Of a stretch of 13,928 nt of DNA, positions 1-6,467 are shown in pieces. The DNA is from Austwickia sp040006675 (lineage in GTDB: Bacteria; Actinomycetota; Actinomycetes; Actinomycetales; Dermatophilaceae). Position numbers and translations under genes: made by a program. Within the stretch, counting starts at the first letter, position 1; the number at the start of each line of letters is the position of its first letter. The stretch lies in NCBI GenBank assembly GCA_040006675.1, contig JBDTWM010000076.1:1-13928 (forward strand). Direction: 5' to 3'. The notes beneath the pieces were generated by a model, which saw only the letters and a program-made list of their open reading frames with translations, made no database searches and was not told where the DNA came from.

Positions 1-35
1 GGCTCGGCTCGGCTCGGCTCGGCTCGGCTCGGCTC
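1..35. repeat. (GGCTC)7 pentanucleotide tandem repeat
   Basis: Seven perfect copies of GGCTC run from the first base of the window to the base next to the hpt stop codon (TGA, read on the minus strand from 38 to 36). On the hpt strand the repeat reads (GAGCC)n directly after the stop. The array may extend beyond the window. The unit is not self-complementary, so it does not form a hairpin terminator by itself. It lies outside the hpt coding sequence, so copy-number changes would not shift the hpt frame; they could affect the 3' end of the transcript or a neighbour further left. It could also be an assembly or contig-edge artefact. Confidence 0.95.
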
Positions 36-587
36 TCAGGCGTACACGTGCGGGGCGAGCGTCGCCACGCAGCGAAGATTGCGGTACTTCTCCGCATAGT
101 CCAGCCCGTAGCCCACGACGAACTCGTTCGGGATGTCGAACCCGACGTACTTGACGTCCACGCGCACCTTCGCCGCGTCGGGCTTGCGCAGGAGTGTGCA
201 GATCTCGACGGACGCCGCGCTGCGGGACGCGAGGTTGGCCCTGATCCACGACAAGGTGAGACCCGAGTCGACGATGTCTTCCACGATGAGCACGTCGCGG
301 CCGGTGATGTCGGTGTCGAGGTCCTTCAGGATGCGCACTACGCCGCTGGACTTCGTGCCCGAGCCGTACGAGCTGATCGCCATCCAGTCCATCGGTGCCG
401 TGCCCGGCAGGGCCCGCAACAAATCGGCCATGACCAGCACGGCGCCCTTCAGCACGCCGACGAGGATCAGGTCCCGCCCCGCGTAATCCGCCCAGATCTG
501 ATCGGCCATCTCCTGCAGTCGCGACAGGATCTGCTCCTCGTCGAGGAGCACCCGGTCGAGATCCTCCGCGATGTCGTCGGCATCCAC
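36..587 (-). CDS. hpt: Hypoxanthine (guanine) phosphoribosyltransferase
   Basis: A purine-salvage enzyme that transfers phosphoribose from PRPP to hypoxanthine or guanine, giving IMP or GMP in the cytoplasm. In the 183-residue form the PRPP loop VLIVEDIVDSGLT is at residues 99-111. An LKGA element is at 46-49, the flexible-loop SSYGSGT at 72-78, and the C-terminal block FDIPNEFVVGYGLDYAEKY at about 150-168. Length and end-to-end similarity fit the actinobacterial Hpt family. I chose the GTG at 587 because AGGAG (594-598, minus strand) lies 6 nt upstream and the resulting N-terminus (VDADDIAEDL) matches the family start as I recall it. An ATG at 629 would add 14 residues but has no clear ribosome binding site. 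The gene follows tilS on the same strand and is probably cotranscribed with it. Identity is near certain; the start is likely but not proven. Confidence 0.95.
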   Translation of the reverse strand: MDADDIAEDLDRVLLDEEQILSRLQEMADQIWADYAGRDLILVGVLKGAVLVMADLLRALPGTAPMDWMAISSYGSGTKSSGVVRILKDLDTDITGRDVLIVEDIVDSGLTLSWIRANLASRSAASVEICTLLRKPDAAKVRVDVKYVGFDIPNEFVVGYGLDYAEKYRNLRCVATLAPHVYA

Positions 588-653
588 GTGACACTCCTGC
601 TCATCGATTGCGGCCCGCCCGGACGACATCGGCCCGGTGCATCGCCGTGCGGC

Positions 654-1676
654 TCATTCTTCCCGAACGCCGCGCGCGATACCCACCCGGTCGGCAGCCC
701 GGGAGCCCAGCGCGCCTCCGGGGAGATGGACGGGGCCCTGTCCGCGCCAGTCATCGACGAGCGCGTCGAGCGCCGCCACGTGCGCTGAGGTGAGCGCACC
801 TGCGCCCACCTCCTCGGCGAGCCGTCGCCACAGGCGCCCCCGGATCGCGGCCGGCTGCGCCGCCATCGCCTCGGTCGGCCAAGGTGCCGGGCCGAGTCGC
901 GCGTGGACGCGGCCGGTGAGGTCGTCGAGAGCGTCGGCGTCCTGGCGCGCGAGCCGGGCGCTTCGGGCCAGGGCGCGGGTCAGGCCCGGGCCCAGGTCGG
1001 CGTCGAGGTCGGCGAGGGCGCGCCGGACTCGGTTGCGCAGGTAGGCCGGGTCGTCGTTGGTCGGGTCTTTCCAGGGCCGCAGGCCTTGCGCGTCGCAGGC
1101 GGCCCGCGTCGTGGCCCGGTCGAGGGCGAGAAACGGGCGGACGTACGGTCCCCGCGCGCGAGGCATCCCGGACAGGGACCGCGTGCCGGAGCCGCGGCAG
1201 AGGCCGAGCAGCACCTGTTCGGCCTGGTCGTCCAGCGTATGGCCGAGCCAGACGGCGACGGCACCATGCCGCTGCGCGGCGGAGCCGAGCGCGTCGTAGC
1301 GGGCCTTCCTCGCCCTGCCCTCCGGGCCGAAGGCGGAGCCTTGCTCGCCGTCCACCCGCACGACCTCGACCGGCGCCAGCCCGAGTGACCGGCACGCTGC
1401 GCCGGCGTCGGCGGCCGCCCGCGCTGAGCCGGGTTGCAGGGCGTGGTCGACGACGACCGCCCCGGCCCGCAGGCCGGCCCGCGGCACCTCGAACGCCGCG
1501 GCGGCCGCGAGGGCGAGGGAGTCGGGGCCGCCGCTGCAGGCCACCAGCACGAGCTCGTCGGGGCCCGGATGGGCACGGTCGGCCCGGGCGGCTAGATCAG
1601 CCCGGGCGGCCAGATCAGCTAGGGCGTCGCGGGCGGCCCGGCGCGTGGCGGCGACGGCTGGGTGCGGGCCGGGCAT
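654..1676 (-). CDS. tilS: tRNA(Ile)-lysidine synthetase
   Basis: TilS uses ATP and lysine to convert C34 of the CAU-anticodon tRNA-Ile to lysidine, which changes its codon reading from AUG to AUA. It is a cytoplasmic, normally essential enzyme. The 340-residue protein has the N-type ATP pyrophosphatase loop SGGPDS at residues 48-53, a GHTLDDQAE block at 145-153 and the TilS-typical DPTNDDPAYLRNRVRR block at 204-219, followed by a helical C-terminal region. It is a short actinobacterial form without the long C-terminal extension of E. coli TilS. The start is ATG at 1676, with a weak GGCGAG about 6 nt upstream. It begins 21 nt after the DUF2342 gene ends, so the two are probably in one operon. 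Residues about 22-34 contain a near-perfect tandem hexapeptide duplication (LAARAD twice) ahead of the catalytic domain. Confidence 0.95.
   Translation of the reverse strand: MPGPHPAVAATRRAARDALADLAARADLAARADRAHPGPDELVLVACSGGPDSLALAAAAAFEVPRAGLRAGAVVVDHALQPGSARAAADAGAACRSLGLAPVEVVRVDGEQGSAFGPEGRARKARYDALGSAAQRHGAVAVWLGHTLDDQAEQVLLGLCRGSGTRSLSGMPRARGPYVRPFLALDRATTRAACDAQGLRPWKDPTNDDPAYLRNRVRRALADLDADLGPGLTRALARSARLARQDADALDDLTGRVHARLGPAPWPTEAMAAQPAAIRGRLWRRLAEEVGAGALTSAHVAALDALVDDWRGQGPVHLPGGALGSRAADRVGIARGVREE
1582..1617 (-). repeat. 18-bp tandem duplication inside tilS
   Basis: Two adjacent 18-nt units (1582-1599 and 1600-1617) differ at one base (t1593 versus c1611). They encode LAARAD-LAARAD in the N-terminal helix of TilS, upstream of the SGGPDS loop. 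A more degenerate third copy may follow. The duplication is exactly six codons, so it keeps the reading frame and probably lengthens an alanine/arginine-rich helix by under two turns. Confidence 0.9.
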
Positions 1677-1697
1677 GAGGTTCTCGCCTGTCGAGAT

Positions 1698-2789
1698 TCA
1701 GCCGTGGACCCGGGCCACCCAACGGTCCGGGTGAAGGATCTCCTCCGGGGCGGGCAGCGTCTCGGGGGAGGTCCACACGGCGTTGAAGCCATCGATCCCC
1801 ACCTGGGCGGTCACGGCGCGAACGAAGGCGGCGCCGTCGCGGTACTGCGCCATCTTCGCCTCCAGTCCGAGCATCCGCCGGATCAGCATGTCCAGGCCGG
1901 AGACCCCGGCGCGGCGGCCGTCGAATCGCGCCCGGATGGTTGACACGGTGGGCACGACCTGCGGGCCGACCTCGTCCATCACGACGTCGGCGTGTCCCTC
2001 CAACAGCGCCATGACCGCGCCGATCCGGGCGATCGCCTCTCGCTGGGTGGCGTCGAGGAACAACTCCGGCAGGCCCGTGCCGCCCGGGCGCAGCACCTCG
2101 GGGAGGTTCGTGGCGGCCAGCTTGAGGCGTCCGAGCAGTGCCTGGGTGTCGGGTACGAGGCACTCGGCGACGCACCGGGTGGCGTCGAGCATGTGCTGGC
2201 GCAGCCAGGGAACCGCCGTGAACTGCACCCGGTGGGTCTCCTCGTGCAGGCATACCCAGAGGCGGAAATCGCTGCGATGCAGGTCGAGTTCGCGTTCGAC
2301 GTGCACGATGTTGGGCGCGACGAGCAGGAGCTTCGGCGCGCTCCCGGGCGCGTAGGCGAGGTCATACTGCCCGAGCACCTTCGTCGACATGAACGACAGG
2401 ATCGCAGCGACCTCGGCGCCGGCCGCGACGCCCCCGATGCGCTGCGCGAGAGGGCCGGGGACCGGCTTGCCGGGGCGCACGACCAGCTTGTGCACGACTG
2501 GGTCGAGCATCGCCGCGAACGAGTCGATGTTGACCGCCGTCCAGGTGGGTCGGTCGACGACGAGCGCCGTCTCGGGCCCGTCCGGGGAGTGCATTCGGGC
2601 GGTGTCGGCGACCGGCTGGTGGGCGCGGCGGGAGGCGTCCCGCAGCTCCGCCACCGCGTCGCGGGCCTCAACGGTGCTGATCTGGGGGCCGGGCGGGGTG
2701 ATCCGGCGCGCCGCCGCGGCGGCCAGGCCCCAGTCGATCATCCGGATCTCGGCAACCTCGCTCGGCGCGATATCGCTCATACCCGCCAT
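1698..2789 (-). CDS. DUF2342 / zincin-like putative metalloprotease (coenzyme F420-associated family)
   Basis: A 363-residue protein of the actinobacterial DUF2342 (zincin_2) family. Some of its members are named 'coenzyme F420 biosynthesis-associated' because of how they co-occur, but no activity is established that I know of. It has a gluzincin-like HEETH motif at residues 182-186, where two His would bind zinc and Glu would be catalytic. A conserved LLEGHADVVMDEVG block at 262-275 may supply a further ligand. There is no signal peptide or membrane segment. The equivalent in M. tuberculosis is Rv3626c, which lies next to mesJ/tilS and hpt, as here. ATG 2789 has GGGAG 3 nt upstream, while ATG 2780 has GAGAGG about 9 nt upstream; 2780 may be the true start (360 residues). 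It lies 55 nt after mnhG and 21 nt before tilS. The family assignment is strong; catalytic function is inferred. Confidence 0.88.
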   Translation of the reverse strand: MAGMSDIAPSEVAEIRMIDWGLAAAAARRITPPGPQISTVEARDAVAELRDASRRAHQPVADTARMHSPDGPETALVVDRPTWTAVNIDSFAAMLDPVVHKLVVRPGKPVPGPLAQRIGGVAAGAEVAAILSFMSTKVLGQYDLAYAPGSAPKLLLVAPNIVHVERELDLHRSDFRLWVCLHEETHRVQFTAVPWLRQHMLDATRCVAECLVPDTQALLGRLKLAATNLPEVLRPGGTGLPELFLDATQREAIARIGAVMALLEGHADVVMDEVGPQVVPTVSTIRARFDGRRAGVSGLDMLIRRMLGLEAKMAQYRDGAAFVRAVTAQVGIDGFNAVWTSPETLPAPEEILHPDRWVARVHG

Positions 2790-2814
2790 CCTCTCCCGCC
2801 GGACGGGACGGCTG

Positions 2815-2826
2815 CACCCGCGGGTG
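2815..2826. promoter_or_regulatory. Perfect 12-bp GC palindrome between mnhG and the DUF2342 gene
   Basis: CACCCGCGGGTG is a perfect palindrome in the 55-nt gap between the mnhG stop (2845) and the DUF2342 gene start (2789). With no loop and no T-run it is a poor intrinsic terminator. It could be an operator, an RNA-processing site or chance in GC-rich DNA. I see no clear -10/-35 pair here, so read-through from the mnh operon remains possible. Confidence 0.35.
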
Positions 2827-2844
2827 GCGACATCCCAGCTGAGT

Positions 2845-3183
2845 TCACCCCTCCCGCGGGGGTGGGCCCGGCGGGGACGAGGCGTCGGAGGTGGCGAGAC
2901 CTCGGTACGCGGCCCGCGTCAGCATGTGCCCCGCCACCGGGATCGTCAGCAACTGGAAGACGCCCACCAGCATCAGCATCCCGATGTCGAGGCCTGTCCG
3001 CAGGGTCAGGCCGACGCCCAGGATGACCAGCAGCACGCCGAGGGTCTGCGGCTTGGACGCCGCGTGCTGCCGGGAGAACGTGTCTCCCAACCGCAGCAAC
3101 CCGATCGCGGCCGCCAGATTGAAGGCCGCGCCGGCGAGGATCGCGAGCAGGCCGACCGTGTCGGCGACGTCGGTCCAGCTCAC
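2845..3183 (-). CDS. mnhG: Mrp-type Na+/H+ antiporter subunit G
   Basis: A small membrane subunit (112 residues) of the multi-subunit Mrp/Mnh cation/proton antiporter, of the PhaG/MnhG/YufB family. Three hydrophobic segments lie at about residues 8-30, 46-64 and 68-90. The family-typical stretch LLRLGDTFSRQHAASKPQTLG is in the first cytoplasmic loop. The C-terminal 20 residues are hydrophilic and Pro/Gly-rich. The gene begins with GTG at 3183, overlapping the mnhF TGA by 4 nt, with a G-rich Shine-Dalgarno inside the end of mnhF. It is the last antiporter gene, in the canonical position for subunit G. Confidence 0.93.
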   Translation of the reverse strand: MSWTDVADTVGLLAILAGAAFNLAAAIGLLRLGDTFSRQHAASKPQTLGVLLVILGVGLTLRTGLDIGMLMLVGVFQLLTIPVAGHMLTRAAYRGLATSDASSPPGPPPREG

Positions 3184-3713
3184 GGCCGCTCATCCCCCAC
3201 GTCGGCGATCCCGTCCACCGAGGCTCCCGGCGCGTTCGTGCCAGAGCTCACGTCCGTACCAGAGCTCACGTCCGTACCGGAGGTGCTGGAGGCGTCGACG
3301 GACGTGCTGGTGACGTCGACCTCGGCCACCTCGTCGGTGCGCGGGATCGTCGTCATGGGGTCGCGGTCCGGATCGACGTCGTGCGGCAGGAAGCGGGCGA
3401 CGGCGACCGACCCCAGGAACCCCAGCATCGACAGTGAGATCAGCAGGGGGATCGTCGTTGTGTGCCGGAAGACCACCGCCTCCGCCCCCAGCAGGCACAC
3501 GAGGATGGCGACAAGTGCCTCCGCGCCGATCGCGCGGTCGAGTGCGCTCGGGCCCAGCATGATCCGGCCGAGGGTGAGTAGCGCCGACACGCCGAGGAGC
3601 ACCACGATCGCGACGACGATGAAGTTCTCCAGCGGAGCCGGGAGGAGCGGAGCGACATCCTTCGACGCGGCGAGCGCGTCGAGCGGAGCCGCCGCGATCC
3701 ACGGCGGCATCAC
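3180..3713 (-). CDS. mnhF: Mrp-type Na+/H+ antiporter subunit F with extended acidic Ser/Thr tail
   Basis: Subunit F of the Mrp complex. The conserved core spans about residues 28-110, with three hydrophobic segments (30-50, 62-82, 87-108) and the family loop GPSALDRAIGAEAL at 54-67. MrpF proteins are usually about 85-100 residues, but this one is 177. It has an N-terminal extension of about 28 residues and a hydrophilic tail of about 68 residues (110-177), rich in Asp, Ser, Thr and Gly and containing a duplicated TDVSSG hexapeptide. The start is GTG at 3713 (GGGGAG 5 nt upstream), overlapping the mnhE TGA; an ATG is the very next codon. The 3' end overlaps mnhG by GTGA. Function of the core is known from the family; the tail has no assigned role. 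Confidence 0.92.
   Translation of the reverse strand: MMPPWIAAAPLDALAASKDVAPLLPAPLENFIVVAIVVLLGVSALLTLGRIMLGPSALDRAIGAEALVAILVCLLGAEAVVFRHTTTIPLLISLSMLGFLGSVAVARFLPHDVDPDRDPMTTIPRTDEVAEVDVTSTSVDASSTSGTDVSSGTDVSSGTNAPGASVDGIADVGDERP
3241..3276 (-). repeat. 18-bp perfect tandem duplication in the mnhF tail
   Basis: Two identical adjacent copies of ccagagctcacgtccgta (3241-3258 and 3259-3276). On the coding strand they give the hexapeptide TDVSSG in tandem in the acidic tail of MnhF; a partial further copy (SGT) flanks them. Perfect identity suggests a recent slippage or duplication event that kept the reading frame. Confidence 0.95.
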
Positions 3714-4297
3714 GACGTCTCCCCGCGCGGCGACAGGGCACGCAGCACGCGCGCCTCCTGCTCGTGGACCCGGCGGATCCCGAGGCGGCCCGACGCTTCG
3801 TCGGGGGCGTCAAAGAGGTGCAACATGATGATCCCGGTGGTGCGGTCCAGGTCCACCACGAGGGAACCCGGCACGAGGGAGCAGAACTCGGCGGTCAAGG
3901 TCCGCGTCAGGTCCGCGGGACCGCGCAGCTGCACGGTGATGAAGCGGCCGGCGGGACGGCACCACGGGGCCACAGACTTGTACGCCACCTCCAGGCTGGC
4001 CACCACCAGGTGGAACTGAAACGTGGCCAGGAGCACCACGAACGCCCAGGGGTGCAGCCGCAGGCCGAACGACACGCGGGGCAGCGGGAACAGCACGAGG
4101 ATCGTCGCGGCGATCAGGGCGCCGGCGAGGATGTTGGCGACGGTGACGTCGCTCCAGAGCAGGACCCACATCGTCGTGAGGAAGGCGACCGGCCAGGGAC
4201 GGATCCGTCGCCGCAGCCGTCGCGCCCAGCGGCGTCTTGCCACGCGCAGCCGGTCGGCCCTGGTCGCGTCGTGCGGCAGGCTCAAGTCCGGGCTCAC
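3710..4297 (-). CDS. mnhE: Mrp-type Na+/H+ antiporter subunit E
   Basis: A 195-residue MnhE-family membrane subunit of the Mrp antiporter. Two or three hydrophobic segments lie at about residues 36-72 and 82-102. They are followed by the soluble C-terminal domain with the typical SLVPGSLVVDLD block at 140-151. The N-terminal 33 residues are very Arg-rich (RRRWARRLRRR), a strong positive-inside anchor. The open frame extends much further upstream in a frame overlapping mnhD. The true start is almost certainly the GTG at 4297: it overlaps the mnhD TGA in the GTGA pattern seen throughout the operon, has AGGGGG 4 nt upstream, and gives a normal family length. Confidence 0.92.
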   Translation of the reverse strand: MSPDLSLPHDATRADRLRVARRRWARRLRRRIRPWPVAFLTTMWVLLWSDVTVANILAGALIAATILVLFPLPRVSFGLRLHPWAFVVLLATFQFHLVVASLEVAYKSVAPWCRPAGRFITVQLRGPADLTRTLTAEFCSLVPGSLVVDLDRTTGIIMLHLFDAPDEASGRLGIRRVHEQEARVLRALSPRGETS

Positions 4298-5997
4298 GGC
4301 GCCCCCTGGGGGAAGACGGCCGAGACGTACGGAGTGCGGGCGCGCAGCTCGTGGGCGGCCGCGTCCGCGTATCCCACCAGCGGCCCGGCCACCAGCGTCA
4401 GCGCCGTGCTCACCACCACGATCAGCGCTGCGGGAAGGGTCATCCCGCGAGGGATGGGCTGGGTGGCAGCCGCCGCCCGGGCCGCCACCCACAGCGCCCC
4501 GGCGGGGGTGAGGTCGCCGACCGAGGCCCCTTTGGCCGCGCCGTCCGGGGTGGCCGCGACGTGCGAGGGCAACGTGGGTGCACGCAGCCCCGAGGCGTCG
4601 GGCGTGGGCAGGGCGGCGGTCACCGCGTCGGTGTCGGCCAGCGCGTTGTTGACCCGGTCGCCGCCGGGGGTGCGCCAGAACGCGCGGGACCAGACCCGGC
4701 TCACCGCGTACAGGGTGAGCAGGCTCGTCGCCAACGAGCCGGCGATCAGGAGGTACGCGAGCGGGGTGCCCGCGTCGACCGCGGCTTGGAGCAGGCCCAC
4801 CTTGCCGAGGAAGCCGGACAGGGGCGGGATGCCCGCGAGGTTCATCGCCGGGACGAAGAAGAGGATCGCCACCAGCGGCGCGGTGCGTGCCACCCCGCCG
4901 AGGAGCGCCAGGGAGGTGCTGCCCGTGTGTCGCTCGACCAGGCCCACGACGAGGAAGAGCGCCGTCTGCACGATGATGTGGTGCGCCACGTAGACGATCG
5001 CTCCGGTCAGCCCGGCCTGGTTTGACAGGGCGACGCCGAAGATCATGAACCCGATGTGGCTGACCAGCGTGAACGACAGCAGGCGTTTGACGTCGTCCTG
5101 CGCGAGAGCCGCGACGATGCCGACGATCATCGTGAGCAGCGCCGCCCACATCAGCACGGTGTCGAACGCGCCACCGGGGAAAAGCAGGGTGTTCATCCGG
5201 ATCACCGCGTACACGCCGACCTTCGTGAGCAGCCCCGCGAAGACCGCCGTGACCGGCGCGGGCGCGGTCGGGTAGCTGTCGGGCAGCCAGCCCGACATCG
5301 GGAAGAGGGCTGCCTTCACCGCGAACCCGACGAGCAACAGCGCCTGCAACACCATCCGGGTCCCCTCGGGAAGCGCCTCGAGGCGCTCCGACAGCTGCGC
5401 CAGGTTCACTGTCCCGCAGGCGGCGTAGACCATCGCGATCGCGAGGAGGAACAGCATCGAGGACAGCAGCGACACGAACACGTAGTTGGCGCCGGCGCGG
5501 ATCCGATCCGCCGTACCTCCCATCGTGAGGAGCACGAAGCTCGCGACCAGCAGCATCTCGAAGCCCACGTAGATGTGAAACAAGTCGCCGGAGACGAACG
5601 TCGTGGCCACCCCGGCCATCAGGATGAGCAGGGCGGGGTGGAAGACCGGGATGGGTGCCTCGCCGTCGCCGTAGTCGTCCGATGCGCGCCCCTGCCCGAT
5701 CGCGAAGAGGAGTACCCCGAGGGTGATCGTCGTCGACACGACGAGCATCAAGGCGGCCAGCCGGTCCGCGACGAGGGTGATGCCCTGCGGAGGCGCCCAC
5801 CCGCCGACGGCCACCACCTGCGCGCCCTGGGTGTGAGTCGCCCACATCAGGGCGCACGAGGCGGCGAGTGCGGCGGTGAGCGCGCCGACGCTCACCGCGC
5901 GCTGCCACCCCGTGTGGCGGCCCGCGACGACCGCGAGCCCAGCGCCCACGAGGGGCAGGATGACGGGCAGCGGGACCAGCCACGACCAGTTCGTCAC
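4294..5997 (-). CDS. mnhD: Mrp-type Na+/H+ antiporter subunit D
   Basis: A large polytopic subunit (567 residues) homologous to the antiporter-like NuoL/M/N subunits of complex I, and one of the two putative ion-translocating subunits of the Mrp complex. The key acidic residue of the family is visible as E147 in GFEMLL. The conserved lysines are K228 (VGFAVKAALFP) and K259 (LLTKVGVYA), with a further K399 in GFLGKVGL. LVSHIGF is at 311-317. About 14 membrane helices are expected. Typical MrpD is roughly 490-500 residues; the excess here is a hydrophilic, Ala/Pro/Asp-rich insert at about 440-515, between the penultimate and last hydrophobic segments. GTG start at 5997 with a strong GGAGGGG Shine-Dalgarno; it overlaps mnhC upstream and mnhE downstream by GTGA. 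Confidence 0.95.
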   Translation of the reverse strand: MTNWSWLVPLPVILPLVGAGLAVVAGRHTGWQRAVSVGALTAALAASCALMWATHTQGAQVVAVGGWAPPQGITLVADRLAALMLVVSTTITLGVLLFAIGQGRASDDYGDGEAPIPVFHPALLILMAGVATTFVSGDLFHIYVGFEMLLVASFVLLTMGGTADRIRAGANYVFVSLLSSMLFLLAIAMVYAACGTVNLAQLSERLEALPEGTRMVLQALLLVGFAVKAALFPMSGWLPDSYPTAPAPVTAVFAGLLTKVGVYAVIRMNTLLFPGGAFDTVLMWAALLTMIVGIVAALAQDDVKRLLSFTLVSHIGFMIFGVALSNQAGLTGAIVYVAHHIIVQTALFLVVGLVERHTGSTSLALLGGVARTAPLVAILFFVPAMNLAGIPPLSGFLGKVGLLQAAVDAGTPLAYLLIAGSLATSLLTLYAVSRVWSRAFWRTPGGDRVNNALADTDAVTAALPTPDASGLRAPTLPSHVAATPDGAAKGASVGDLTPAGALWVAARAAAATQPIPRGMTLPAALIVVVSTALTLVAGPLVGYADAAAHELRARTPYVSAVFPQGAP

Positions 5998-6467
5998 GGG
6001 CGGCCCCCCTCCGGTACGGATGAGCCGTGGGCGCCGCGCGTCGGCGCGTCGTCGTCCGCGTCCGGCCCCTGGATGGTGTCCACGCTGGACTCCTCGCCGA
6101 GTTCGTCGAGCCGATCGTGCAGGCGGACGTCCTCGTCATCGTCGTCCATCTCATCGGAGGCGGTGAGGGTCCACCAGCGGTACGCCAGAGCCATCACGTA
6201 GCCGGTGACCGCGACCGTGATGACGATGGCCGTGAGGACGAACGCCTGCGGGAGCGGGTCGGACATCTGGGACTCGTCGGCCGCCCCGGCACCGACGATG
6301 GGGGCGCGCCCGGGCGGGCCGCTCGCGACGAGGAACAGCATGTTGATCCCGTTGCCGATGAGGAGCACGCCCAGGAAGGCCCGGATGATGCCGCGCGCCG
6401 TCAGCAGGTAGACCCCGCAGCCCACCAGGGCTCCGGCGACGAGGGCGAGAGTGAGGTTGGTGGTCAC
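5994..6467 (-). CDS. mnhC: Mrp-type Na+/H+ antiporter subunit C with acidic C-terminal tail
   Basis: A NuoK-like membrane subunit. Three hydrophobic segments lie at about residues 5-25, 28-49 and 74-97. Family hallmarks are LIGNGINMLFLV at 36-47 and DPLPQAFVLTAIVI at 70-83. MrpC is normally about 110-115 residues; this one is 157, because about 53 residues (105-157) form a strongly acidic hydrophilic tail that starts with MDDDDED. GTG start at 6467 overlaps the mnhA TGA by 4 nt, with a perfect GGAGG 7 nt upstream (6475-6479). The core role in the antiporter membrane arm is known for the family; the tail is unexplained. Confidence 0.94.
   Translation of the reverse strand: MTTNLTLALVAGALVGCGVYLLTARGIIRAFLGVLLIGNGINMLFLVASGPPGRAPIVGAGAADESQMSDPLPQAFVLTAIVITVAVTGYVMALAYRWWTLTASDEMDDDDEDVRLHDRLDELGEESSVDTIQGPDADDDAPTRGAHGSSVPEGGRP

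Noticed and set aside
1992..3828. Long plus-strand frames opposite the DUF2342, mnhG and mnhF genes
   Set aside because: They show no domain or motif and have frame-shadow composition; the minus-strand genes explain the sequence.
4298..6154. Upstream extension of the mnhE frame through mnhD to give 814 residues
   Set aside because: The added part is Arg/Gly/Pro-rich out-of-frame sequence inside the real mnhD gene. The GTG at 4297 with its GTGA overlap gives the normal MnhE length.
5056..6201. A 381-codon plus-strand frame opposite mnhD and mnhC
   Set aside because: Its product is a low-complexity His/Asp/Arg/Glu-rich string typical of the antisense of membrane-protein genes; the minus-strand genes have clear family motifs.
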